Source of the DNA: Plastoroseomonas hellenica
GTDB taxonomy: Bacteria > Pseudomonadota > Alphaproteobacteria > Acetobacterales > Acetobacteraceae
NCBI RefSeq assembly: GCF_018129085.1
Contig: NZ_JAAGBB010000020.1
Location: forward strand, 62,001-126,000
Direction of reading: 5' to 3'
Length of the DNA stretch: 64,000 nucleotides
Positions 44,264 to 52,499 of this stretch are shown here, one piece after another (position 1 is the first letter of the stretch; every line of letters starts with the position of its first letter). A model generated the notes under the pieces. It did no database searches. It was not told where the DNA came from and saw only the letters and a list, made by a program, of their open reading frames with translations. Both the position numbers and the translations under genes were made by a program.

Positions 44264-45132
44264 GCGACAGGACCTGCAAGGCGCCGGACCCGGACACGCG
44301 GACGCCCTCCCACCGGCTGCCCCCGGGCGCCTGCGACGCGCATTGTCACGTCTTCGGCCCCGCCAGCGTCTTTCCCTACGCGCCGGACCGCGCCTACACG
44401 CCGCCGGACGCCCCCTATGAGGCATTGGTGAAGCTGCACGGCATCCTCGGCGTCGAGCGCGCGGTGATCGTGCATGCCTCCTGCCATGGCAGCGACATGC
44501 GGGTGACGCTCGACGGTATCGCGCGGTCGGGCGGCCGCATGCGCGGGGTGGCGGTGGTCGATCCCGGCGTGACCGACACCGAGCTCGCGGCGCTCGACGC
44601 CGGCGGCATCCGGGGCGTCCGCTTCAACTTCGTGAAGCACCTCGGCGGCATGCCCGACATGATGTGCTTCGAACGGGTGCTGGCGCAGGTGGAGCCGCTC
44701 GGCTGGCACGTGGTGCTGCATCTGGACGCCGAGGACGTGGTCGAGCTGGCGCCCCGCATCGCCCGTATCCGAATCCCCTTCGTCATCGACCATATGGGCC
44801 GCGTGCAGGCGAAGAAGGGGTTGGAGCAGGCGCCGTTCCGGCAGCTCCTGGAGCTGATGCGCAACCCGCTCGCCTGGGTGAAGATCTGCGGCGCCGAGCG
44901 TGTTTCCTCCGAAGGGGCGCCGTTCCGCGACGCCGTGCCCTTCGCGCGCGCGCTGGTCGCGGCGGCGCCGGACCGCGTGCTCTGGGGCACCGATTGGCCG
45001 CACCCGAACATCGCCGGCGACATGCCGAATGACGGCGACCTCGTGGACCTGCTGGCGGAGGCGGTTCCGGAGGAGGCGCTGCGCCGGCAGGTGCTGGTGG
45101 ACAACCCGACGCGCCTCTACTGGGCGCGCTGA
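44260..45132 (+). CDS. ligI: 2-pyrone-4,6-dicarboxylate hydrolase-like amidohydrolase
   Basis: 290 aa. CDAHCHVFGPASVFPYAPDR opens the barrel with HxH (His about 28 and 30). VVLHLDAEDV follows, and GTDWPHPN holds the C-terminal Asp. FNFVKHLGG and HMGRVQAKKG also fit the LigI branch of the amidohydrolase superfamily, which opens 2-pyrone-4,6-dicarboxylate to 4-oxalomesaconate. This feeds GalB encoded upstream, giving two consecutive steps in one cluster. LigAB dioxygenase, LigC and LigK are not in the window. ATGA overlap with the Bug gene. Confidence 0.82.
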   Translation: MSDRTCKAPDPDTRTPSHRLPPGACDAHCHVFGPASVFPYAPDRAYTPPDAPYEALVKLHGILGVERAVIVHASCHGSDMRVTLDGIARSGGRMRGVAVVDPGVTDTELAALDAGGIRGVRFNFVKHLGGMPDMMCFERVLAQVEPLGWHVVLHLDAEDVVELAPRIARIRIPFVIDHMGRVQAKKGLEQAPFRQLLELMRNPLAWVKICGAERVSSEGAPFRDAVPFARALVAAAPDRVLWGTDWPHPNIAGDMPNDGDLVDLLAEAVPEEALRRQVLVDNPTRLYWAR

Positions 45133-45160
45133 GCGGGGGCCGGGGTGCGGCGCCCCTGGT

Positions 45161-46459
45161 TCAGCCGGGCAGCGGCGCCAGCACCGACATCGCCGCCGTC
45201 AGATCGGGTGCGTCCCGGCGCAGCGCCGCCATCTCGGCATCCGGTGCCGACAATGCCCGCCACAGGATGGCGCCCGCGGCCTCCGTCGCGCGGCCGAGCT
45301 CCTCGGGCGGCACGAGGTCGCGCGTGTCGGCTGCGGTCAGCAGCCGCGCCACCCGGCTGTCCGGCTCGTTGAAGCCGGCGAGCAGCCGCATCGAGGGCAC
45401 GCCATGCGCCGCGAAATTGGCATGGTCGCTGCTCACCGAGATCGGCAGATGGATGGCGAGCTCGTGCCCGGCCTCCGCCGCCGCCTCCCGCGCGAAACCG
45501 CCAAGCGCCGGATAGCCGGAGGTCAGCGCGGTCAGCCTGGGCGAGCCCACGATGCTGTCGAGGTTGAGGTTCATCGCCATACGCGCGACCTCCGCGGCCG
45601 GCAGCGCCGCGAGCCAGGCGCGGGAGCCCGAAAGCGACCATTCCTCCGCGCTGAAGACAGAGACCGTCAGGCCGCGCGGCATGCTCGCCACGAAGCCCGC
45701 GGCTGCGCGCGCGAGGCTCAGCAGCGCCGCCACGCCGGATCCGTTGTCGATCGCGCTCTCGGCGAGGCGATGGCCGTCGAGATGCGCCGAGAGCACGACG
45801 CGCTCCGGTCCGCGGCCGGGGATGTCGAGCACGAGCTGCGTCGCCGTCGCGGGATGGTGGCGGGATTGCAGGTGGAAGCGCGCGCGCCCTGCGGCCAGCA
45901 GGCGCGCCGCACCTTCGACGCCCACGCCGAATCCCGGGATCGGGCAGGAATTGGCGCCGCCGGCGACCGGGCCGACGCCCGGGATCGGCTGCACCATAAC
46001 GACGGCGGCCGCACCTGCTTCCGCCGCAGCGCGCAGCTTGACGCGGCGATGGATGGTGTCCGGCGAGAAGGCGTATTCGTGGCGGAGCAGCACCGCCCGC
46101 CCGCGCACCCGCTCGCCGGCCGCGGCGATATCGGCCGGGCTGCCGCGGCCGAGGTCGATGACCTCCAGCTCCACGCCGGCCGCCGGCGTTGCGACCGAGC
46201 CGACCAGGGACGCGCAGGGAACCGGCTCCGCCTCGCCGCGGATCGCGATCGCGACCGCGCCGCCGGTCCAGCCGTGATAGGCGGTCTCCGGCGTCGCGAG
46301 GGTGCCGGCGCCGATGCCGAGCAGCGCATTGCGCACCAGTGCGGTGGCCCGGTCCATGCTGGGCGTGCCCTGCAGGCGGCCGCCGGTCGCGCAGATCGCC
46401 GCGAAATCGGCCTGGAGGTGCTGCGCATCGGCCCGCAGCGCGTCGAGAAAACCCGTCAT
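45161..46459 (-). CDS. M28-family metallopeptidase
   Basis: 432 aa from ATG 46459, 2 bp after the stop of the Bug gene at 46462. No clear signal peptide. A PA-like insert (about 70-190) precedes the catalytic part: LSAHLDGHRLAESAIDNGSGVAALL gives the first His/Asp and the bridging Asp (AHLDG, AIDNGSG), FSAEEWSLSGS the Glu pair, LNLDSIVG the next Asp, and SDHANFAAHGVPSM the last His. M28 enzymes are di-zinc aminopeptidases or glutamate carboxypeptidases. It is at the end of a minus-strand run with two Bug receptors and a flavin reductase. Confidence 0.85.
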   Translation of the reverse strand: MTGFLDALRADAQHLQADFAAICATGGRLQGTPSMDRATALVRNALLGIGAGTLATPETAYHGWTGGAVAIAIRGEAEPVPCASLVGSVATPAAGVELEVIDLGRGSPADIAAAGERVRGRAVLLRHEYAFSPDTIHRRVKLRAAAEAGAAAVVMVQPIPGVGPVAGGANSCPIPGFGVGVEGAARLLAAGRARFHLQSRHHPATATQLVLDIPGRGPERVVLSAHLDGHRLAESAIDNGSGVAALLSLARAAAGFVASMPRGLTVSVFSAEEWSLSGSRAWLAALPAAEVARMAMNLNLDSIVGSPRLTALTSGYPALGGFAREAAAEAGHELAIHLPISVSSDHANFAAHGVPSMRLLAGFNEPDSRVARLLTAADTRDLVPPEELGRATEAAGAILWRALSAPDAEMAALRRDAPDLTAAMSVLAPLPG

Positions 46460-46461
46460 GC

Positions 46462-47442
46462 TCACTGGACGCTGACCCCGGCATCGCGGGCGACGCGCGC
46501 CCAGGTGGCGAATTCCGCGCTGAGCAACTCGGCGAAGGGGGCGGCGCCGCGCGGCCGCGCCTCGATGCCCAGCGCCACGAAGCGGTCCCGGACCGCAGGG
46601 TGATCGATCGCCTCGCCGAGTGCTGACTCGAGCCGCGCCGCGACCTGCGGCGGCGTCGACCGCGGCGCCAGCACGCCCCACCAATTGCCGCAGACCAGGT
46701 CGACGCCGCCTTCGCGCATCGTCGGCACCTCGGGCAGCGTCGGGATCCGCGATGGTGCGGCGACCGCGAGCGGCCGGACCTGATTGTCCCGGAGTGGGCC
46801 GGCGGCGGACAGCGTGCTCGAGAAGATCGCGTTGATCTGCCCGGCGACGACATCGAGCAAGGCCGGGCCGGAGCCGCGATAGGGCACCGTCGTGAACTTC
46901 GCGCCGGTGATGAGCCCGAGCCATTCCGGCAGCAGATGCGTCAGGCTGCCGACGCCGGAGCTGCCGAAGGTCACGGCGTCCGGCCGCGCCTTGGCGCTCG
47001 CGATGAACTCGGCGAGCGAGCGCGCCGGCAGCGCCGGGTTCACCATCAGCACCATGGAGACGGCGCCGAACAGCGTGATGGGCCGGAAGTCGTTCGCGGG
47101 ATCATAGGGCACGCGCGCTTGCACCGCCGGGATGATGGTGTGCGGGCTGTCGGCGACGAGGAAGGTGTGGCCGTCCTCGGCGCGGGCCGCCGTCTCGGTG
47201 CCGATGATGGCGCCGCCGCCCGGCCGGTTCTCGACTACGATCGGCTGCCCGAGTGCCGCCTGCAGCGGCGCCTGCACCGCGCGCGCCAGGATGTCCGATG
47301 GTCCACCCGCGGCATAGGGCACGATGAGGCGGACGGGCCGGCTCGGCCAATTGGCTGCCGGCTGCGCCAGGGCGGGTGCGAAAGGCGCGGCCGCCAGGCC
47401 GGCGCCGGCGCCGACGATCTTGCGGCGCGAGATGCTGTGCAT
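46462..47442 (-). CDS. Bug-family solute-binding protein
   Basis: 326 aa from ATG 47442 with GGAGA upstream. Signal SRRKIVGAGAGLAAAPFAPALAQ with a twin-arginine start. VRLIVPYAAGGPSDILARAV is the ligand loop; VVENRPGGGAIIGTETAA, GSSGVGSLTHLLPEWL and VPYRGSGPALLDVV confirm the family. It is followed by the M28 gene after 1 bp and preceded by another Bug gene 75 bp upstream. The two receptors differ at many positions and so probably bind different solutes. Confidence 0.87.
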   Translation of the reverse strand: MHSISRRKIVGAGAGLAAAPFAPALAQPAANWPSRPVRLIVPYAAGGPSDILARAVQAPLQAALGQPIVVENRPGGGAIIGTETAARAEDGHTFLVADSPHTIIPAVQARVPYDPANDFRPITLFGAVSMVLMVNPALPARSLAEFIASAKARPDAVTFGSSGVGSLTHLLPEWLGLITGAKFTTVPYRGSGPALLDVVAGQINAIFSSTLSAAGPLRDNQVRPLAVAAPSRIPTLPEVPTMREGGVDLVCGNWWGVLAPRSTPPQVAARLESALGEAIDHPAVRDRFVALGIEARPRGAAPFAELLSAEFATWARVARDAGVSVQ

Positions 47443-47517
47443 GCGAATCCAGTCTCCTGTCGCGGCGCAGGAAAGCAGAAGGGGCGCCACGCCGCGAGGG
47501 GGCGCGGCGCCCGCCGC

Positions 47518-48489
47518 TCAATCCGTCGTCACGCCGACCGCGCGGATCACCGGTTCCCAGCGGCGGGTATCCTCCTCGCAATAGCGCGCGAAGGCGGCCG
47601 GGCTTTCGGAGGGTTCGACATTGAGGCCCACATCCGCCAGCACGCGCTTCACATCGGGCTCCGCCAGGGTCTGGTTGAGGGCGGCGTGCAGCCGTGCGAC
47701 GCGGTCTGGCGGCGTGCCGCCGGTGGTGTGCATGGCGTACCAGGTCGCGGCCTCGATCTGGGGGAAGCCCTGCTCGGCCATGGTCGGCACCTCCGGCGTC
47801 GTCGGCGCGCGGGCGTGGCCGGCGATCGCGATGGCGCGCACCGTGCCGGCGCGGATATGCGGCAGCATCGGCGCCGCTGCGTTCGACATCATGTCGAGCC
47901 GCCCAGCGATCACGTCGTTCACCGCCGGCGCGCTGCCACGATAGGGGACGTGCTGCATCTCGACACCGAGCGCCTGGGCGATCATCGCGCCCGTCGCGTG
48001 GCTGGTGCTGCCGACACCGGAGGAGCCATAGGTCAGCGGCGTGCGCGATGCGCGGGCCAGGGCCTGCAGCTCCTGCATGGTGGTGGCCCGCACGCTCGGG
48101 TGCACCACCAGCACATTGGGGGCGAGGCCCATCATGCCGATGGCGGTGAGCGCGGTCGCGGGGTCGTAGGGGAGCTGGCCGCGGCGGACGAGCTGGTTGA
48201 TGGTCAGGCTGCCGCTGCCGCTCAGCAGCACCGTGTAGCCGTCGGGTGCCGCCTTCGCGACGGCTTCCGCGCCCAGCGCGCCGCCGGCGCCGCCGCGATT
48301 CTCGATCACCATGGTCTGGCCGAGCCGGCGCGACATGCTGTCGGAGACCACGCGGCCGACGATGTCGTTGGTGCCGCCCGGCGTCCAGGGGATGACGAAG
48401 CGGATCGGACGGTCGGGATAAGTGCCCTGGGCGCGCGCCGCCAGCGGCAGCAGCAGCGCGGGTGCGGCGAGCAGTGTGCGACGTTGCAT
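47518..48489 (-). CDS. Bug-family solute-binding protein
   Basis: 323 aa. Signal MQRRTLLAAPALLLPLAARAQG. Ligand loop IRFVIPWTPGGTNDIVGRVV, then VIENRGGAGGALGAEAVAKAAPDG, YGSSGVGSTSHATGAMI and VPYRGSAPAVNDVI. The Trp-Thr-Pro-Gly-Gly start differs from its neighbours and marks another subgroup. It lies 35 bp downstream of the flavin reductase gene on the same strand and belongs to the minus-strand run ending at the M28 gene. Confidence 0.87.
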   Translation of the reverse strand: MQRRTLLAAPALLLPLAARAQGTYPDRPIRFVIPWTPGGTNDIVGRVVSDSMSRRLGQTMVIENRGGAGGALGAEAVAKAAPDGYTVLLSGSGSLTINQLVRRGQLPYDPATALTAIGMMGLAPNVLVVHPSVRATTMQELQALARASRTPLTYGSSGVGSTSHATGAMIAQALGVEMQHVPYRGSAPAVNDVIAGRLDMMSNAAAPMLPHIRAGTVRAIAIAGHARAPTTPEVPTMAEQGFPQIEAATWYAMHTTGGTPPDRVARLHAALNQTLAEPDVKRVLADVGLNVEPSESPAAFARYCEEDTRRWEPVIRAVGVTTD

Positions 48490-48524
48490 TGTTCGTTTCC
48501 TCCCTGCGCCCTCCTAGGGGCGCG

Positions 48525-49160
48525 CTATTTGTCCTTCTTGGCGGCCCATTCCTCCGGCGTCAGGCGCGGGATCTCGATGCGGTCAGTAGTCTTCGTGTAC
48601 CAGCCGCGGCCGTGCATGCGGCCGACCAGGCCGAGCTTCGGCGTGTCGATGTAGTTCTTGGCCGGATCGAGCACCGCCTCGTCACGCACATGCATGGCGA
48701 TGACGCGGCCGAGCACGATGGTGTGGTGGCCGACGGGGATGAGCTGGAAGGTGACGCATTCCATTGCCACCGGGCTTTCCGCGATGCGCGGTGGTTTCAC
48801 CTTGGTGGAGGCAAGCGGCGTCAGCCCGGCCTCGGCGATCTCATCCACCTCGGGCGGGAATTCGATGGCGGTGACGTTCATCTGCTCCGCCGCATCGAAG
48901 GAGACGAGGTTCACCACGAACTCGCCGGTCGCCTTGATGTTGGAGAGTGTGTCCTTGGTGCTGCCCTTGGGCGTCGGGCCGCAGCCGATCGCGATCACCA
49001 CGGGATCCTCGGTGAAGGCGTTGAAGAAGGAGAAGGGGGCGGCGTTCAGCACCCCGGCCGCGTCCTGGGAGACGACCCAAGCGACCGGGCGCGGCACCAC
49101 CGTGGAGACGATCAGCTTGTAGCATTCGCGGGCCGGCAGGGTCTCGAAGTCGAAGAGCAT
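48525..49160 (-). CDS. Flavin reductase family protein (FMN-binding split barrel)
   Basis: 211 aa. YKLIVSTVVPRPVAWVVSQD near the N-terminus, NAAPFSFFNAFTEDPVVIAIG and KDTLSNIKATGEFVVNLV are the flavin-binding split-barrel pattern (RPVAWV, APFSFFN, KDT.NI). Such proteins reduce FMN for two-component monooxygenases or act as flavoprotein reductases. No monooxygenase gene is adjacent; the 2-hydroxyacid dehydrogenase gene lies 16 bp upstream on the same strand, so they are likely co-transcribed. Confidence 0.87.
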   Translation of the reverse strand: MLFDFETLPARECYKLIVSTVVPRPVAWVVSQDAAGVLNAAPFSFFNAFTEDPVVIAIGCGPTPKGSTKDTLSNIKATGEFVVNLVSFDAAEQMNVTAIEFPPEVDEIAEAGLTPLASTKVKPPRIAESPVAMECVTFQLIPVGHHTIVLGRVIAMHVRDEAVLDPAKNYIDTPKLGLVGRMHGRGWYTKTTDRIEIPRLTPEEWAAKKDK

Positions 49161-49176
49161 GGGATCTCTCTACGGT

Positions 49177-50148
49177 TCAGGAAACGCGATGCGGCGGGGC
49201 TTCGCCCCGCCGCAAAACGGCATCCAGGTTGTCGAGGGCGCGGAAGCCCATGGCATCGCGGGTCTCGACCGTGGCGCTGCCGAGATGGGGGAGCAGGGCG
49301 ACATTCTCCAGACCGAAATAGCCCTCGTGCACGCGCGGCTCGCCGTCATAGACATCGAGGCCGGCGGCGCGGAGATGGCCGGATTTGAGTGCTGCGATCA
49401 GCGCGTCATCGTCGACCGTGGTGCCGCGCCCGGTGTTCACGACGATCGCGCCCTTCGGCAGCAGCGCGATACGCGCCGCGTTCAGCCAGCGCCGCGTCGC
49501 CTCGCCGCCCGGGATGTGCATGGAGAGGAAGTCGGACGCGGCGAGGAAGCTGTCGTCGTCTTCGTGGAACGCCGCGCCCTGCTCCAGCGCCGGCTCCAGC
49601 CGGCTGCGGTTGCGGTAATGGATCTCCATGCCGAAGCCGCGCGCCATCTCCGCCAGCGCCCGGCCGATGCGGCCCATGCCGAGGATGCCGAGGCGCTTCT
49701 TCTCGAGCGTCACGCCGATGAGCTGGGTCGGCGCCCAGCCTTCCCAGGCCTTCGCGCGCACCATCCGCTCCGCCTCGCCGGCGCGGCGGGCGGCCATGAG
49801 GATCAGCAGCATGGCGATCTCGGCGGTCGCGACCGACAGCACGTCGGGCGTGTTCGCGACCAGGATGCCGCGCGCTGCCGCGGCCTTGAGGTCGATATGG
49901 TCGGTGCCGACCGAGAAGGTCGCGATGATCTTCACGCTGTCGGGCAGTGCCGCGATGGTTGCCGCGTCCAGCCGGTCGCCGGCGGCGCAGAGGATGCCGG
50001 CCGCCCCATCCGCGCGCCGCACGAGCTCGGCGCCGTCACCTGCCCAGAGCGCGTCATCCGCATTGAGCCGCGCCGCGTAGTCGCGGGTGGCTCGCGCCTC
50101 CACGGCCTCCGGGAACTTGCGGGTCAGCAGCAGGGCAGGCTTGGCCAT
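49177..50148 (-). CDS. D-2-hydroxyacid dehydrogenase (glyoxylate/hydroxypyruvate reductase-like)
   Basis: 323 aa. FSVGTDHIDLKAAAARG holds the first-domain pattern, LGILGMGRIGRALAEMARG (about 150-168) is the GxGxxG NAD site. Arg in NTGRGTTVDD, Glu in YDGEPRVHEG, and His in LLPHLGSATVETRDAM are the catalytic triad positions. It reduces glyoxylate, hydroxypyruvate or similar 2-oxoacids. First gene of the minus-strand run 45.2-50.1 kb; 173 bp of non-coding DNA separate it from the divergent SDR gene. Confidence 0.88.
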   Translation of the reverse strand: MAKPALLLTRKFPEAVEARATRDYAARLNADDALWAGDGAELVRRADGAAGILCAAGDRLDAATIAALPDSVKIIATFSVGTDHIDLKAAAARGILVANTPDVLSVATAEIAMLLILMAARRAGEAERMVRAKAWEGWAPTQLIGVTLEKKRLGILGMGRIGRALAEMARGFGMEIHYRNRSRLEPALEQGAAFHEDDDSFLAASDFLSMHIPGGEATRRWLNAARIALLPKGAIVVNTGRGTTVDDDALIAALKSGHLRAAGLDVYDGEPRVHEGYFGLENVALLPHLGSATVETRDAMGFRALDNLDAVLRRGEAPPHRVS

Positions 50149-50321
50149 ACGCGGGATTCTCCAGCAGGCGGTCGGGGGCCGGGCGCGGTCGTTTCGACAT
50201 CTGTCCGCCCAGGGTCACGCCACCATAGCCGGGCTGCCAGACCTGACCAGGGGGCGCTTGTCACTGGCGCGGGGAGGGGGCAGGGTCCGGGCATCACAGA
50301 AACCTTGCTTGGGGGGTATCG

Positions 50322-51113
50322 ATGGACCTCGGTCTGAAGGGGCGCCGCGCGCTGGTCATGGGGGGCACGAAGGGCCTCGGGCGTTCGATCGCCGATGCGC
50401 TGGCCGCCGAGGGCGCCGCGCTGGTGATCAGCGGCCGCAGCCAGGAAAGCCTCGACAAGGCGGCGGCCGAGCTCAAGGCGGCCGGTGCGGCGTCCTGCAT
50501 CGGCATCCCCGCGGACGTCGCCAACAGCGCCGACATGGACCGGCTGGCGGACGCCGCGGTCGCGGCCCTGGGCGGCGTCGACATCCTGGTGCTGAACCAT
50601 GGCGGCCCGCCGCCGGGCACGGCGCTGGAGATGAAGGAAGAGGACCTGATCGCCTGGTTCCAGCGCATCACCGTCTCCCCGATCCGCATCACCATGAAGC
50701 TGCTGCCGGCGATGCGGGCGCAGAAATGGGGGCGCATCCTGGCGGTCGGCAGCAGCGGCATGCAGCACCCGATCCCGAACATCGCGCTGTCCAACACGCT
50801 GCGCGCGACGATCTGGGCCTGGCTGAAGACGCTGTCGGGCGAAGTCGCCGCCGACAACGTCACCATGAACATCATCGCGCCTGGCACCATCCAGACCGGC
50901 CGCATCATCGAGACCGCGGCCAAGGCCGCCGCCGCCAAGGGCATCACGGTCGAGGAGCAGATCGTGCAATCGGCGAAGGAGATCCCGGCCAAGCGCGTCG
51001 GCCAGCCTGATGAGTTCGGCCCCCTCGGCGCTTTCCTCTGCAGCGACCGCGCGTCCTACATCACCGGCACAATGGTCCGCGTCGATGGCGGCCGCGTGCG
51101 CTCGCTGCTCTGA
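50322..51113 (+). CDS. Atypical SDR-family protein without the YxxxK pair
   Basis: 263 aa, ATG with GGGGGG-type site upstream. GGTKGLGRSIADAL (about 14-27) binds NAD(P), LNHGGPPPG replaces the usual NNAG, and VGSSGMQHPIPNIALSNTLRATIWAW stands where YxxxK should be (shown in parts: SSGMQHPIP, ALSNTLRAT). The catalytic Tyr and Lys are absent, as in a recognisable SDR subgroup annotated as 3-oxoacyl-ACP reductase-like. It may bind substrate without classical redox chemistry. It leads the plus-strand run into the hydantoinase operon, with repeat copy C between them. Confidence 0.82.
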   Translation: MDLGLKGRRALVMGGTKGLGRSIADALAAEGAALVISGRSQESLDKAAAELKAAGAASCIGIPADVANSADMDRLADAAVAALGGVDILVLNHGGPPPGTALEMKEEDLIAWFQRITVSPIRITMKLLPAMRAQKWGRILAVGSSGMQHPIPNIALSNTLRATIWAWLKTLSGEVAADNVTMNIIAPGTIQTGRIIETAAKAAAAKGITVEEQIVQSAKEIPAKRVGQPDEFGPLGAFLCSDRASYITGTMVRVDGGRVRSLL

Positions 51114-51212
51114 CGGGGCTTTTCCGCCCCTGGCACGCCGGCTTCCTCGCCGATGCAACCAGCATCGGCTGCGTCTGCCGACGCACCAGGGACGAAAAAT
51201 CCCTCGTCAGCC
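51113..51212 (+). repeat. Dispersed structured repeat, copy C (most complete)
   Basis: Three successive stems: CGATGC-AACCA-GCATCG (51151-51167), TGCGTC-TGCC-GACGCA (51170-51185), and AGGGA-CGAAAAA-TCCCT (51188-51204). The left part CGGGGCTTTTCCGCCCC and GGCACGCCGGC matches copy A in reverse. The ribosome site of the carbamoylase gene lies right after it. Confidence 0.8.
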
Positions 51213-51230
51213 TGAACGGAGGTTGATCCC

Positions 51231-52499
51231 ATGACGCTGCCGAACCTCGCCCCGGATGTGGAGCTCGCCGCCCGCCTCTTCGACACGCTGCGGGAGCGCA
51301 GCTTCGACGGGGTCGGCATCACCCGGGAAGCCTACGGCCCGGGTGAGCGGATGGCGCATGCGCTGGTTCGCGCGGAGGCCGAGGCGCTCGGCCTCGAGGC
51401 GCGCAGCGATCCGGTGGGGAACCTCTATCTGACACTGCCCGGCACCGACCGGGCGGCGAAGCGGGTGGTGCTTGGCAGCCATCTCGACAGCGTGCAGCAG
51501 GGCGGCAATTTCGACGGCGCCGCCGGCGTGCTGGCCGGGCTCGCGACGGTCGCGGGCATGAAGCGCGCGGGCTTCGTGCCCGGGCGCGACGTCACGGTGA
51601 TGGCGATCCGCGCGGAGGAGGCCGGGGCCTGGTTCCCGACCTCCTACCCCGGCAGCCGCGGCGCGCTCGGCCTGCTGAAGCCCGAGGAACTGCAGGTCAA
51701 GCGCATGGACAGCGGCCGCACGCTCGCCGAGCACATGCGCGAGGAAGGCTTCGATCCCGGCTTCGTCGAGGCCGGCAAGCGGGAGCTGACGCCGGACAAT
51801 ACCGCCGCCTTCGTCGAGCTGCATATCGAGCAGGGGCCGGTGCTGGAGGCGGAGGGGCTTCCGGTCGGTATCGTGACCGGCATCCCCGGCAGCCGGCGGC
51901 TGCGCGCGGCGCGGGTCTTGGGCGAATACAACCATTCCGGCGGCACGCCACGGAAATACCGGCGCGATGCCGCGATCGCGCTGGCCGAACTCGCGGCCAA
52001 GCTCGACGAATACTGGTGCGAGCTGGACGCGCAAGGCCGCGTGCTGGTCTGCACCTTCTGCACCATGGCGACGACGGCCGAGGCCGGCTTCACCAAGATC
52101 GCCGGCGAGGCGGAATTCATGCTCGATGTCCGCAGCGTCGATGTGAGCAATTGCGACCTGATGTTCGACCGCCTGCATGCCCTGGTCGCGGCGATCGAAG
52201 CGCGGCGCGGCGTGCGGTTCGAGCTCGGCGCCGAAGGCGGCAGCAAGGCGAGCCCGATGGATGCCGGCGTGCAGGCGGGCCTTCTCAAGGCTGCCGCATC
52301 TCTCGGCATATCGCACAAGGCGATGGCATCCGGCGGCGGGCATGATGCCGCGGCCTTCGCCCAGGCGGGGATTCCCGCCGGCATGGTTTTTGTCAGGAAC
52401 CAGAACGGCAGCCACAACCCCCGGGAAGCCATGCGCATCGAGGATTTCGCCGCGGCCACTGCGGTCGTTTCGCGTTTCGTTCAGGATATCAGCCAGTGA
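51231..52499 (+). CDS. Zn-dependent hydantoinase/carbamoylase-family amidase
   Basis: 422 aa, ATG with CGGAGG upstream. M20-fold N-carbamoyl-amino-acid amidohydrolase: GSHLDSVQQGGNFDGAAGV (His/Asp and bridging Asp), AEEAGAW (Glu pair), HIEQGPVLE (His), and NGSHNPREAM (C-terminal His). These enzymes release amino acids from N-carbamoyl derivatives, ureidoglycolate or allantoate. It is the first gene of the operon followed by HyuA- and HyuB-like genes, so a carbamoyl or hydantoin-like route is likely. The stop overlaps the next start (GTGA). Confidence 0.88.
   Translation: MTLPNLAPDVELAARLFDTLRERSFDGVGITREAYGPGERMAHALVRAEAEALGLEARSDPVGNLYLTLPGTDRAAKRVVLGSHLDSVQQGGNFDGAAGVLAGLATVAGMKRAGFVPGRDVTVMAIRAEEAGAWFPTSYPGSRGALGLLKPEELQVKRMDSGRTLAEHMREEGFDPGFVEAGKRELTPDNTAAFVELHIEQGPVLEAEGLPVGIVTGIPGSRRLRAARVLGEYNHSGGTPRKYRRDAAIALAELAAKLDEYWCELDAQGRVLVCTFCTMATTAEAGFTKIAGEAEFMLDVRSVDVSNCDLMFDRLHALVAAIEARRGVRFELGAEGGSKASPMDAGVQAGLLKAAASLGISHKAMASGGGHDAAAFAQAGIPAGMVFVRNQNGSHNPREAMRIEDFAAATAVVSRFVQDISQ

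Noticed and set aside
32106-51212. Possible small proteins encoded by the dispersed repeats
   Set aside because: Frames through the three copies start at different places, lack ribosome sites and are not kept intact in all copies.
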